A DNA stretch of 27,566 bases from contig DASTWO010000070.1 in assembly GCA_035776675.1 (NCBI GenBank), positions 1 through 27,566 of the forward strand, given 5' to 3'. The translations under genes and the position numbers were made by a program. Of the stretch, positions 7,229-14,763 are shown in pieces. The notes under the pieces are model-generated. The model saw nothing but the letters and a program-made list of their open reading frames with translations, searched no databases and was not told the origin of the DNA. Position 1 is the first letter of the stretch, and each line of letters opens with the position of its first letter. This DNA comes from DASSOY01 sp035776675. Lineage in GTDB: Bacteria > Bacillota > Bacilli > Bacillales > DASSOY01.

Positions 7229-8137
7229 TCACGACTCCACAACGTATCGATTGCGCGGGTGTTCCCTGCATTCATCCGAACAGGACCGTTTATAGTTCTC
7301 CTCGCACTCTTCGCAACAAATATATTGCAAGTTACACTCTGGATTGGCACAGTTCACATAACGATCTTCGGTTTTCCCGCAGTGATAACACTTTCCGATT
7401 ACAACGTCTTCATCAGTTCGATTGACGTGGACCATCCGCCTTTCATCGAACACATAGCACTTACCGTCATACAACTTTCCTTGTACTTCAGGATCCTTTC
7501 CATAATTAACAATTCCACCATGGAGCTGTGCCACATCTTTGAAGCCTTCCTTGCGCAGATAACCGGTCAATTTCTCACAGCGAATCCCGCCTGTGCAGTA
7601 GGTTAAGACTCTTTTATCCTTTTGATCCGCCAAATTCTTCTCGATCCATTCCGGAAGTTCCCGGAAAGATTCAATATCCGGTTTAATGGCATTGCGGAAA
7701 TGACCCACGCGATATTCATATTCATTGCGGGCATCCAGAACAATCGTATCATCCTGTTGCAATTCTTGATAGAATGCTTCCGGCTCCAAATACTCACCTG
7801 TCAGGTTATTGGGGCTCACATCTTGCTCTAATCGTAAAGAAACGATTTCGTCTCGAGCGCGTACAAAAATTTTCTTGAAAGCATGGCTGTCCGCTTCATC
7901 GATTTTGAATTCGATATCCGAAAAGCGTGGGTCCCGGCGCAACGTTTCCATATAAGTGTCGGTTTGATCGATCGTCCCCGACAATGTGCCGTTTATCCCT
8001 TCACGTGCTACAAGAATTCGTCCCTTCACACCAAGGTTCTTGCAAAATTCGAGATGCTCTTCGGCAAACAACTCATGATCTTCAATCGGAACATATTTAT
8101 AATAAAGCAATACACGATACGGTTTCTGATTCGTCAT
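7229..8137 (-). CDS. trhO: tRNA uridine(34) hydroxylase, rhodanese family
   Basis: TrhO makes 5-hydroxyuridine at wobble position 34 of tRNAs, the first step to mo5U in Bacillus. The protein has an N-terminal ferredoxin-like domain (YRVLLYYKYVPIEDHELFAEEH, then VAREGINGTLSGT) and a rhodanese domain with DARNEYEYRVGHF and the active-site loop YCTGGIRCEK (Cys181, Cys187). Its cysteine-rich tail (CYHCGKTEDRYVNCANPECN, then CCEECEENY) is probably zinc-binding and usual for long TrhO. ATG 8137 is preferred over the in-frame ATG at 8149, because AAGGTGG lies 8 nt before the former and only 1 nt before the latter. It is transcribed divergently from the LOG gene. Confidence 0.92.
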   Translation of the reverse strand: MTNQKPYRVLLYYKYVPIEDHELFAEEHLEFCKNLGVKGRILVAREGINGTLSGTIDQTDTYMETLRRDPRFSDIEFKIDEADSHAFKKIFVRARDEIVSLRLEQDVSPNNLTGEYLEPEAFYQELQQDDTIVLDARNEYEYRVGHFRNAIKPDIESFRELPEWIEKNLADQKDKRVLTYCTGGIRCEKLTGYLRKEGFKDVAQLHGGIVNYGKDPEVQGKLYDGKCYVFDERRMVHVNRTDEDVVIGKCYHCGKTEDRYVNCANPECNLQYICCEECEENYKRSCSDECREHPRNRYVVES

Positions 8138-8441
8138 CTTCCATTCCACCTTGTCTGTCTTAAGATTACGGAGACCATAAAATCATAAAATACAAAACGC
8201 CCCGAAACCTTCGAATATACCGTTACAATAATAACAAATAGCCGCGTGACGGGCAAAGACCTTGCCTATCTTATTTCTCGGTTGATTCACATTTCGATTT
8301 TTTACAATCTATCATTGAACCCTTTATTGTTCCTGTGGATCAGTTGACCAAGGCATATAAATCCTTGTTTTTCTATCTCGTCATCGTGTATTCTTTGCAT
8401 CAGAAAGGCTCAACACTATTCATCGAATCGAGGGACTCTAA
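8138..8441. other. Divergent intergenic region, trhO / LOG gene
   Basis: About 300 bp without a gene. It must carry two outward promoters, but no match is convincing. The best + strand candidate is TTGATT (8282-8287) and TACAAT (8303-8308), with only a 15-bp spacer. Two short palindromes occur: GGCAA...TTGCC at 8253-8267, and CAAGG...CCTTG near 8349-8367. No RNA gene or riboswitch is recognised. Confidence 0.4.
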
Positions 8442-9035
8442 ATGAAGAGAGTATGTGTATTCGCTGGGTCAAACTCAGGTACGGATTCTGCTTATGCCGA
8501 AGCGGCAGTACAACTCGGGATGGAAATGGCGGAACAAGGAATTGAGCTAGTTTACGGCGGTTCCAAAATAGGGCTAATGGGCCATGTCGCAAATACTGTC
8601 TTAGCAAATAATGGTTGTGCCATCGGTGTCATGCCGACCGGATTATTTCATGGAGAAATGGTTCATGACAAGCTTACCGAACTATACGAAGTAGCGGACA
8701 TTCATGAGCGAAAAGCAAAAATGAGCGAGTTGGCAGATGCTTTCATTGCGCTCCCCGGAGGATATGGAACGCTTGAAGAAGTCTTTGAAGTAGTTAGTTG
8801 GGGGCAACTCGGCATTCATCAAAAACCTGTCGGCTTGTTGAATTTGAAAAATTACTATCAGCCTCTGATTGAAATGGTACATAACGGTGTCAAAGGAGGA
8901 TTTATCCCGAAGGGACACATGAAGCTCCTGACAATCCATACAAACCCTGCTGCGCTTTTGGATCAATTAAGAAATTACCATCCACCCGAAAATGTGAACA
9001 AATGGAGTGATCTCCCCGACCCAAAAGACCATTAA
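8442..9035 (+). CDS. LOG-family protein (TIGR00730 Rossmann fold)
   Basis: 197 residues. MKRVCVFAGSNSG at the start, GGSKIGLMGHVANTVL (about 40-55), DIHERKAKM (about 87-94) and PGGYGTLEE (105-113) are the LOG signature; the Arg and two Glu form the nucleotide-monophosphate site. Members act as cytokinin-riboside 5'-monophosphate phosphoribohydrolases, splitting the N-glycosidic bond of AMP-type nucleotides; B. subtilis YvdD is similar. The bacterial role is uncertain. GAGGGA precedes ATG 8442. It is the only + strand gene in the window and converges on the 9104-9286 gene, with a shared terminator between them. Confidence 0.92.
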   Translation: MKRVCVFAGSNSGTDSAYAEAAVQLGMEMAEQGIELVYGGSKIGLMGHVANTVLANNGCAIGVMPTGLFHGEMVHDKLTELYEVADIHERKAKMSELADAFIALPGGYGTLEEVFEVVSWGQLGIHQKPVGLLNLKNYYQPLIEMVHNGVKGGFIPKGHMKLLTIHTNPAALLDQLRNYHPPENVNKWSDLPDPKDH

Positions 9036-9041
9036 ACTCGT

Positions 9042-9077
9042 AAAAAGGCCAACCAGAGATTTCTGATTGACCTTCTT
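9042..9077. terminator. Bidirectional terminator between convergent genes
   Basis: AAGGCCAACCAGA and TCTGATTGACCTT pair around a GATT loop (9045-9074) with two mismatches. The minus-strand reading ends in UUUUUA, the + strand reading in CUUUA. It serves the small membrane gene and probably the LOG gene. Confidence 0.7.
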
Positions 9078-9103
9078 TACCCAGGTTATTCCTCACAGCA
9101 TCG

Positions 9104-9286
9104 TCATAACTTGATATTCCGAAAAGCCTCGATCAGAATCAAAATGCCGAGAATCAACGCAATAATCGCACTGATGATCTGAATAATCGATTCAAATTCC
9201 CCGCCAAACAAGGACGGTAGCGGCGAAATCATGAACGTTGCCGCCACGATAAACCCGAAGAACAAACTTAACAGTCGATTCTCCAT
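9104..9286 (-). CDS. Small two-helix membrane protein, function unknown
   Basis: 60 residues: MENRLLSLFFGFIVAATFMISPLPSLFGG, then ESIIQIISAIIALILGILILIEAFRNIKL. Two hydrophobic segments (about 5-21 and 35-53) predict a membrane hairpin with a charged C-terminus. A strong AGGAGGG precedes ATG 9286 and a terminator follows the gene, so it is probably real. I do not recognise the family. Confidence 0.6.
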   Translation of the reverse strand: MENRLLSLFFGFIVAATFMISPLPSLFGGEFESIIQIISAIIALILGILILIEAFRNIKL

Positions 9287-9384
9287 GACACAACCCTCCT
9301 TTTTTCTAACAGCTTATTCAAAAGAATGGGGAAGTGTCACCTGCGGAATCTGTACGCAATATCATAAGTGACTTTTTTAAAATT

Positions 9385-9517
9385 CTATACCCGAGTCAAT
9401 AACCAACCGGCCAGAATCCCAAACCAAACAACCGTCTTAAGGATCATAAACATTTGATGGATTTTCAGCTTCTGGAACAGACGAATTTAACGCTAAAATG
9501 GCAATCGTAAAAATCAA
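9385..9517 (-). pseudogene. Relic of a small membrane protein gene (one-base frameshift)
   Basis: A perfect GGGAGG lies 7 nt before TTG 9517, which opens LIFTIAILALNSS. In that frame the reading ends at 9437. Moving one base downstream, near 9475, the sequence continues FQKLKIHQMF and then MILKTVVWFGILAGWLLTRV before a stop at 9385. Joined, the two parts give a plausible hydrophobic protein of about 43 residues with two membrane segments. Either the gene is broken by one extra base or the base is a sequencing error. I do not know the family. The remainder of the gap 9287-9552 shows nothing else. Confidence 0.35.
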
Positions 9518-9552
9518 TTACATTCCTCCCCCCAGGTCCTGACACTCATTTT

Positions 9553-10068
9553 TCATGCATTTCTAGACCAAAGAAGCGCTTGCCGCTCTATTTGCAATAC
9601 AAGTTGTTCTTTTCCTTGTATGTAAGATTCAATATCATCGGGAAAACGTTGCGACAATTTTTCTTTTAAATTGCCGTAGTCTTTTGCAACACTTGGATGT
9701 GCCCGCAAATAATTCCGAAAAGCAATATGTCGCTCAATTTCGGGGTTTCCCCATTCATAAATATGAACATGATGCGTTCGATAGTCCCCGCCTTTTTGAA
9801 AATACCTGCGTCCAGCTATCCCGTTTTCTCCCTTTGGCTCATAACCAATGGCAATCATTGCTGAATCAAGATCGTCAATCCGATCAATGCCTTTGACTAC
9901 CGGCATGATATCAATGATAGGTTTGGCCATAAGTCCCTTCACTGACGTACTGCCAATGTGATGAATTTCATGAATTTCAGGACCGAAAATTTCTTGCAAT
10001 TTCTTGGTTTCTTGCTCAAACATTAAAGGCCATTGCACGTTATACGCAGTCACTTCAACTTTTCTCAT
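9553..10068 (-). CDS. GrpB-family protein (UPF0157, nucleotidyltransferase-like)
   Basis: About 171 residues with the family hallmarks: IHHIGSTSVKGLMAKPIIDIMPVV (a nucleotidyltransferase-type G-S and D-x-D pattern), YEPKGENGIAGRRYFQKGG, THHVHIYEWGNPEIERHIAFRNYLRAHP and an alpha-helical C-terminus. GrpB proteins share the minimal nucleotidyltransferase fold; their substrate is not established. ATG 10068 (MRKVEVTAY) is preferred by homology. A TTG at 10080 in the same frame is possible because AAGGAA lies just upstream of it. The start lies inside the displaced 3' end of the upstream ATPase gene (stop at 10055), which suggests that the intact ancestor was translationally coupled to it. Confidence 0.85.
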   Translation of the reverse strand: MRKVEVTAYNVQWPLMFEQETKKLQEIFGPEIHEIHHIGSTSVKGLMAKPIIDIMPVVKGIDRIDDLDSAMIAIGYEPKGENGIAGRRYFQKGGDYRTHHVHIYEWGNPEIERHIAFRNYLRAHPSVAKDYGNLKEKLSQRFPDDIESYIQGKEQLVLQIERQALLWSRNA

Positions 10069-10183
10069 TAATATCAACAATTCCTTGTATTACTGACTGA
10101 ACTTCATCAGTGGATTTAATAACAAAAAAATGATCGGCTTCGTCTTCTAAAGGTCTAGTCACATCGTCAGCATTTTCCGGATA
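10055..10183 (-). pseudogene. Out-of-frame C-terminal remnant of the upstream ATPase gene
   Basis: Shifted by one frame from the ATPase gene at 10159-10602, this stretch encodes YPENADDVTRPLED and then EADHFFVIKSTDEVQSVIQ to a stop at 10055. It looks like the missing tail of that ATPase: relatives, as I recall them, end in a similar E-(A)-E-x-x-x-x-D-V...P...EADxFFVIK...VQSVIQ pattern. The frame changes near 10183-10190, right after SFEEVLI. The cause is a small indel in the genome or an assembly error. Confidence 0.6.
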
Positions 10184-10602
10184 AGCACTTCTTCAAAACT
10201 GGAAGCACTTCTAAATACATTTGTACTGCGCTGACTATTAGCAACCCGCTCTTCCAGAACATGTTCCGGAATATCGAAGTGAACAAGGATGCTGATAAAT
10301 CCTTTATCGTGAAAATCTGCAAGCAAATCCAAACGACCCTGGCGTGAGCGATTTGAGTTGCAAAGAATGAGATGAAAATCTGTTTGATGAACAGCATAGT
10401 CCACAATCGTATGCGTGATTGCGTACTTAATTGTATTGCGGCCTTGTTTCGGCAGTAAACTTCTGTAATGGGTGCTGATAAATTCAGCATGGTTATCCTG
10501 ATCAATGACAAGTGAGGAGTCCAGCTGTCTTTCTAAAGCTTTGGCAAATGTTGTTTTCCCACTATGGGTTTTACCGACCGTAATAATCACCAGTCTTTTC
10601 AT
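10159..10602 (-). CDS. P-loop ATPase/kinase-like protein, C-terminus lost by frameshift
   Basis: 147 residues from ATG 10602, after GGAGGAG. The N-terminus MKRLVIITVGKTHSGKTTFAKALERQL has a Walker A (GKTHSGKT). DYAVHQTDFHLILCNSNRSRQGRLDLL and VHFDIPEHVLEERVANSQRSTNVFRSASSFEEVLI follow the zeta-toxin/adenylyl-kinase-like pattern of small phosphotransferases. The substrate is unknown. The frame ends early at KMLTM, while a plausible continuation of about 40 residues is found in another frame down to 10055, so the gene is probably broken or mis-sequenced. Its start overlaps the VanZ gene by 32 bp. Confidence 0.75.
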   Translation of the reverse strand: MKRLVIITVGKTHSGKTTFAKALERQLDSSLVIDQDNHAEFISTHYRSLLPKQGRNTIKYAITHTIVDYAVHQTDFHLILCNSNRSRQGRLDLLADFHDKGFISILVHFDIPEHVLEERVANSQRSTNVFRSASSFEEVLIRKMLTM

Positions 10603-11224
10603 TTTTGCTCCTCCATTTTTGAAAATGCCTATTGCCTGCCAGATTCCTTCTCATCATTTTAAAGACAATTTGATAAAATAAGTATCCAAGCATAACACCC
10701 AACACATTTAGAATAATGTCATCAATATCAGTAATCCGAGACCAACCTCCTGCCCACGTCTCAATTAGTTGCAACAGTTCAATACAGATAGAGACCGTCA
10801 AACCTAATAGCACCATCTTTTTAAAATGCCTAAATGTAAGCCAAAGGAGCGGTACCAAAAAACCTAATGGCAAAAGTAACAATAGATTACCGCCGACATT
10901 TCTCAAGATCAACCCGATCATAAATTGAACATCACCATCATAAGCAACACCTATATGACTTATGTTTTCAATAATGGACTTAAACGGCATGAGATTGATA
11001 GACCGAGTTATATTTTCTATACCCGAGTTAAACCCTACCGGCAAAGGAAATAGAGTCACAGAAACCACTTTGCATATGTAAATAACAAATAGAAATCTTA
11101 TGATTTCCTTCAACCAATCAATAGGTCTATGATTTTTATAGCGAATCCCTAATAAAAGAACTCGGCCAACCAAATAACATACGACTCCAAGAATAAAGAT
11201 TAAACCCCCGGTGATTAAATACAC
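10571..11224 (-). CDS. VanZ-family membrane protein
   Basis: 217 residues with about five hydrophobic segments. The family pattern is visible in NLMPFKSI (after the first two helices), GGNLLLLLPLGFLVPLLW, GLTVSICIELLQLIETWAGGWSRITDIDDIILNVLGVMLGY and the basic C-terminus. VanZ-like proteins sit in the cytoplasmic membrane; the founding member gives low teicoplanin resistance, but most members have no known role. The start is GTG 11224, with GGGAGG about 10 nt upstream, 4 bp after the preceding gene's stop. The end overlaps the ATPase gene. Confidence 0.85.
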   Translation of the reverse strand: MYLITGGLIFILGVVCYLVGRVLLLGIRYKNHRPIDWLKEIIRFLFVIYICKVVSVTLFPLPVGFNSGIENITRSINLMPFKSIIENISHIGVAYDGDVQFMIGLILRNVGGNLLLLLPLGFLVPLLWLTFRHFKKMVLLGLTVSICIELLQLIETWAGGWSRITDIDDIILNVLGVMLGYLFYQIVFKMMRRNLAGNRHFQKWRSKNEKTGDYYGR

Positions 11225-11228
11225 TCCA

Positions 11229-12005
11229 TTATTCCTCCCTTCCGTTTACGGTTATTTGATCAAGCGACGGGAAGCCAGCACGACTCCATAACCATAAGGG
11301 GGTATGAACGTCTATTGGTGACAAACCACTCCCCATTAACGCCGTATCCCATACCTCTGCCACAACCTTTCGTTGTTCAGCCGTACCTTTCAATACTTCC
11401 GGCGAGCACAGGCCCAATTTCACGGTAGCTTTCAATATGTGTGTATCTGGGGCTATAGTAATAAGTTCACGGGACTTCCATTCGATTCCTGCATAGATCT
11501 CCATGACATACAGCCAATAATTAAAGATTTTAGGGCCGGAAAGATAGGGAAATGCTGATTTTCTTTCTTGTTGCAAGACTTTTTTTAAAGGGGCGATGTC
11601 AAATTGAACAGACTCAATCAACCCAGAGACGTCACCTTTTGCAGAAGATTGGACGATTCCTTCTGAAACACGATGCCAAATTTCCGGGTGGCGATTAGGC
11701 TGTAAGGCAATACGATTATGAATTAACACGTTTCGCAATTGATCCAGGTCTTTCTTGACCACATCCCTCGGGTTAAATACCCATCGGGCGTTACAATCCA
11801 GGTAAGCCTCCGCAATCGACTTCCACAGCGAATAGGCGTTCCTTTGGTAATTTAACGACATTCCCAGAGTGAGAACGTTCGGCCATTCACTCTCTGGAAC
11901 AGTTCCAATCAGAGCATCCTCAGGCATAACCTCCCCACCCAGAAAACCTTCCGAGTGCATTTTCATCAACAACCTTACATTTCTTAGAACAGATTCATTT
12001 GTCAT
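11229..12005 (-). CDS. Uncharacterised protein with an HhH-GPD-like DNA glycosylase signature
   Basis: 258 residues from ATG 12005, which follows GGAGGG; the upstream in-frame ATG 12017 has no good site. The segment FPYLSGPKIFNYWLYVMEIY ... ITIAPDTHILKATVKLGLCSPE resembles the helix-hairpin-helix plus Gly/Pro/Asp layout of base-excision glycosylases (LPGVG-like hairpin, then V-D-T-H followed by a helix and RLGL). The Asp of APDTH would be the catalytic acid. No Fe-S cysteine set is visible. The N-terminal half (NVLTLGMSLNYQRNAYSLWKSIAEAYLD) is helical. The gene lies between VanZ and a P-loop protein, so context says little. Function is inferred from a pattern only; it could be unrelated. Confidence 0.5.
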   Translation of the reverse strand: MTNESVLRNVRLLMKMHSEGFLGGEVMPEDALIGTVPESEWPNVLTLGMSLNYQRNAYSLWKSIAEAYLDCNARWVFNPRDVVKKDLDQLRNVLIHNRIALQPNRHPEIWHRVSEGIVQSSAKGDVSGLIESVQFDIAPLKKVLQQERKSAFPYLSGPKIFNYWLYVMEIYAGIEWKSRELITIAPDTHILKATVKLGLCSPEVLKGTAEQRKVVAEVWDTALMGSGLSPIDVHTPLWLWSRAGFPSLDQITVNGREE

Positions 12006-12060
12006 TGGTCCCTCCATCCAAGTTCCATAACAGCTATGACAAGATCAATAGCCAGAATAA

Positions 12061-12567
12061 TCAAGATACTTTCTCCAGAAAATCCCGAACCTCTTTTGCT
12101 GATTTTAGAATGATAACATTTTTATCTTTAGACAATTGTCCAAGTCTTCGCAAAATTCCCGGCCTTCTCTTCGTTCGATATCCCCACACCCACTTGATAA
12201 ATGCCAGGGAAAATCTCTCTTCACAGCCTTCTCCCATATCCGGCCTTGTTTGATTTCGATATTTAAGCATTCTCTTAAATACACGTAAGACACATATGGT
12301 TCTTGGCAAATCAAGAAAGATGATCGTGTCTGCTGCATTGAGTCTTACTTCCATTGTCCCGCCATAATTCCCATCGATGATCCATTCTTCTTGCTTAACT
12401 AACTCATTTTGCACTTTTCGTTGTTCTTCTTTTGGGACCCCTACCCAATTCGGCTTCCAAAATATCGCATCAAGATGATATACCTTTAGATTTAGTTTCT
12501 CACCTAATTGCCTGGCCAAAGTAGATTTCCCAGAACCGCCGGAGCCGATGAGTACAATTCTTTTCAT
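12061..12567 (-). CDS. FlaR-like DNA topology modulation protein / P-loop kinase
   Basis: 168 residues. It starts MKRIVLIGSGGSGKSTLARQL with Walker A GSGGSGKST, continues VYHLDAIFWKPNWVGVPKEE and WIIDGNYGGTMEVRLNAADTIIFLDLPR, and has WVWGYRTKRRPGIL near the C-terminus. This is the FlaR/'topology modulation' family, structurally an adenylate/shikimate-kinase-like P-loop NTPase; the cellular role is unproven. ATG 12567 overlaps the VOC gene stop (ATGA), which favours it over the 21-codon-longer reading that has no ribosome binding site. Confidence 0.85.
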   Translation of the reverse strand: MKRIVLIGSGGSGKSTLARQLGEKLNLKVYHLDAIFWKPNWVGVPKEEQRKVQNELVKQEEWIIDGNYGGTMEVRLNAADTIIFLDLPRTICVLRVFKRMLKYRNQTRPDMGEGCEERFSLAFIKWVWGYRTKRRPGILRRLGQLSKDKNVIILKSAKEVRDFLEKVS

Positions 12568-12959
12568 AAACGATCGCTTTTTCTTTCGCTGACAATTTGT
12601 ATGGGATTCCCATCGGGATCCTGAACCCAACCTGATCTGAGTTTATCTAAGAAGTCATGAGGCTCGGACAGCATGGTTGCACCATTTTCCACTAGAAATT
12701 GTATCGCTAAATCAGTATCCTCTGTCCACAGCACCATTTCACTTCCCGAATTTTTACCGGGATTCAGCCCATGAACTTGCTTTGTCGATTCTTTGGTTGC
12801 AATACCGAGTGTAAAGCCATCTAACCGTAACTCGTGGTGGACTTCTTTTCCCTCTATTTCTGCGGTGAACTTTAATTCGAAGCCAAGTTTTTCGTAAAAT
12901 GTTCTTGATCCATCCAAGTCATCAACGTATAGATTCACTTGCGGTGAGCTGAATTTCAT
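12564..12959 (-). CDS. VOC-family (glyoxalase/bleomycin-resistance fold) protein
   Basis: 131 residues beginning MKFSSPQVNLYVDDLDGSRTFYEKLGFELKF, the usual first beta-alpha-beta unit. The second half has MVLWTEDTDLAIQFLVENGATM and SGWVQDPDGNPIQIV. The expected metal ligands of glyoxalase I (His, Glu, His, Glu) are only partly evident, so the reaction cannot be assigned; members include glyoxalases, dioxygenases and antibiotic-binding proteins. AGGAGGG precedes ATG 12959, and the stop overlaps the next gene's start. Confidence 0.85.
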   Translation of the reverse strand: MKFSSPQVNLYVDDLDGSRTFYEKLGFELKFTAEIEGKEVHHELRLDGFTLGIATKESTKQVHGLNPGKNSGSEMVLWTEDTDLAIQFLVENGATMLSEPHDFLDKLRSGWVQDPDGNPIQIVSERKSDRL

Positions 12960-12986
12960 AATAATCCCTCCTGCGTTTTATATATT

Positions 12987-13727
12987 TTACCAATTTAATG
13001 AATTCAAAAAATCATAGATGTCTTCATAGATCTTGTCCCGTTCTCCACCTAAAGTCATGATATGACCGGTTTGATCATATCCTTTCATTTGTTTGTTTTC
13101 TGTGTTCACATGGTCATAAATGATTTGGGCGCTTTCTTTGTACAGCGTCTCATCCAAGCCACCATATAAAATAAAAAGAGGAGAAGTGAGCGATCCGAGG
13201 TTGTTACTTGTATCCACAATGGTTTGTCGGAGGTTTTTCAAGGTTGGCATTGGTTTGTGTTCAAATTCTTTCAGTTCTTCGGTTATTTGTTCCTCGTCTT
13301 TCCCTTCCAATTTCTTATATTCCCTTGCATAATCTCGGACACGCTTATATAAATCATCCAGTCCTTTCTCTTTTGCTGGACCAGACATCGATACCACTCC
13401 CTTGACAGGGAATGTTTCTCCGATTTTCAAGGAAAAAACGCCGCCCAACGAAACACCCGCAACCGCAATCTCCTTGAATCCTTCAGACTCCAGAAATCTG
13501 TAACCTGCTTTGACATCTTGCCACCAATCATCAGGTCCCGTCTCAATTAGTTTATCCGGCCCCATTCCATGTCCTTTAAACAAAGGAGCATGACACGTAT
13601 AGCCTCGTTGATTCAAATACCTTCCCAACCTTCTCACGTCTCCGGTATTTCCCGTAAACCCATGCAATAAGAGGACAGCCTTGTTTCCGCCTTTGTATGT
13701 AAATGGTTTAGGTGCGACGAGTCTCAC
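12987..13727 (-). CDS. Carboxylesterase, Est30/YvaK type
   Basis: 246 residues, close to Geobacillus Est30 (247). An alpha/beta hydrolase: LLLHGFTGNTGDVRRLGRYL (oxyanion region), GVSLGG with nucleophile Ser93, GGLDETLY with the acid Asp, and QTGHIMTLGGERD with the catalytic His. The lid region KEYKKLEGKDEEQITEELKE also matches the family. It hydrolyses short-chain carboxylic esters in the cytosol. I prefer GTG 13727 (VRLVAPKPFTYKGG), because homologues begin there and AAAGGGGTG lies 6 nt upstream. An in-frame ATG at 13763 adds 12 residues with a weaker site. The neighbours are a VOC gene and a NUDIX gene; no shared pathway is evident. Confidence 0.9.
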   Translation of the reverse strand: MRLVAPKPFTYKGGNKAVLLLHGFTGNTGDVRRLGRYLNQRGYTCHAPLFKGHGMGPDKLIETGPDDWWQDVKAGYRFLESEGFKEIAVAGVSLGGVFSLKIGETFPVKGVVSMSGPAKEKGLDDLYKRVRDYAREYKKLEGKDEEQITEELKEFEHKPMPTLKNLRQTIVDTSNNLGSLTSPLFILYGGLDETLYKESAQIIYDHVNTENKQMKGYDQTGHIMTLGGERDKIYEDIYDFLNSLNW

Positions 13728-13774
13728 GAGCTTCACCCCTTTATGTTGCTTTATACCATCCAATCCTAATTTTA

Positions 13775-14242
13775 TTATTTCATGATCGGAAGTTGTTGAT
13801 CAGATAACAGGTCATTCATCATAACCTGATGTTCGGAAAACAAATTTGGTGGCAGTTCTTGAAGTGGAAAGAACTTGTTATTTAACGACTCTTCATTATG
13901 CTCAACTAACTTTCCTTTGTATTTCGTACACATAAATGTAAATTGAACCAAGGAAACCTTATCTCCATTGGGAAAGGTCTTATCGTAATCAGGTCCTGAA
14001 TAAATACCGAATAAATCAAGATCCTCAAGTTTTAACCCTGTTTCTTCGTAAACTTCTCTCTTGGCCGTGTCCTGAACATTTTCCCCTAACTCCATAAATC
14101 CGCCAGGCATTCCCCATTTTCCATTATCGGAACGTTGTTGCAAAAGGATTCTATTTTCTTTATCAAAAACAAAAGCCCCTGCGACAACCATTATGACTTT
14201 CTCATGACCAACCATTGATCTTAAATGCTTTACATAATCCAT
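13775..14242 (-). CDS. NUDIX hydrolase
   Basis: 155 residues with a perfect NUDIX box at 48-70 (GFMELGENVQDTAKREVYEE then TGL), which binds Mg2+ and cleaves nucleoside diphosphate-X compounds. QRSDNGKWGMPGG precedes the box, as in many YjhB/ADP-ribose-type members. The extended N-terminus (MDYVKHLRSMVGHEKVIMVVAGAFVFD) is normal for the subgroup. The substrate cannot be read from sequence. Confidence 0.9.
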   Translation of the reverse strand: MDYVKHLRSMVGHEKVIMVVAGAFVFDKENRILLQQRSDNGKWGMPGGFMELGENVQDTAKREVYEETGLKLEDLDLFGIYSGPDYDKTFPNGDKVSLVQFTFMCTKYKGKLVEHNEESLNNKFFPLQELPPNLFSEHQVMMNDLLSDQQLPIMK

Positions 14243-14268
14243 AGCTTCAATCCTTAGAATAAGACTTA

Positions 14269-14661
14269 TTATACTAATTGAACTGCCGAAATCTTTTCAA
14301 TGAACTCCTCTATCGTCCCGTAACACTTGTTGACGCCTGGCAAATGATAAAATGTGCTGGTCGTTTCAAGATCGTTAATCTTCTCATCTGGAGAATAAAG
14401 AAATACGTTTTTCCCTTGCCCAAGCGCAATCCCTAATTCAACATGACTGCTCTTTCCTGCCGGAAACAGAACGATTACAAAATCCGCTTCCATCACGGCG
14501 CGTTTCTCATTTTGACCGATTTCCTTGAGCTCTTCAATGGAAGTAGCCTTATTATTTTGAGTCCAGTCATACGCATGCACAAAGCCTTCTTTCTTTAACC
14601 TTTCGCTGACATACATGACTGAATCTATATTTTTAAAGCTCGATGCAATATAAAATTTCAC
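14269..14661 (-). CDS. Nucleoside 2-deoxyribosyltransferase-like protein
   Basis: 130 residues: MKFYIASSFKNIDSVMYVSERLKKEG..., then EADFVIVLFPAGKSSHVELGIALGQGKNVFLYSP. The F-Y-I-A-x-x-F start, the D-F-V-I-V segment and the S-x-H-V-E-L-G motif (Glu as likely nucleophile) match the PF05014 group, which transfers deoxyribose between bases or hydrolyses deoxynucleotides. GTG 14661 is preferred: AGGAGG lies 8 nt before it. The longer frame (TTG 14679) places that site inside the gene. Proximity to a NUDIX gene fits nucleotide metabolism or clean-up, but this is inference. Confidence 0.75.
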   Translation of the reverse strand: MKFYIASSFKNIDSVMYVSERLKKEGFVHAYDWTQNNKATSIEELKEIGQNEKRAVMEADFVIVLFPAGKSSHVELGIALGQGKNVFLYSPDEKINDLETTSTFYHLPGVNKCYGTIEEFIEKISAVQLV

Positions 14662-14763
14662 CCTTTGTGCCTCCTGCAATACGATTAGCGATCAATTATT
14701 TATATCGTCGTGGTACATTCACATATTGATAAAGGAAAAATTGATAAGAGCAATCGTTCTCTC

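Noticed and set aside
8344..8361. TTGACC plus TATAAA as a + strand promoter
   Set aside because: The two boxes are only 6 bp apart, too close to work together.
10159..10161. TGA in the P-loop ATPase as another selenocysteine codon
   Set aside because: A stop follows three codons later in the same frame, and the plausible tail lies in a different frame; no Cys is expected there.
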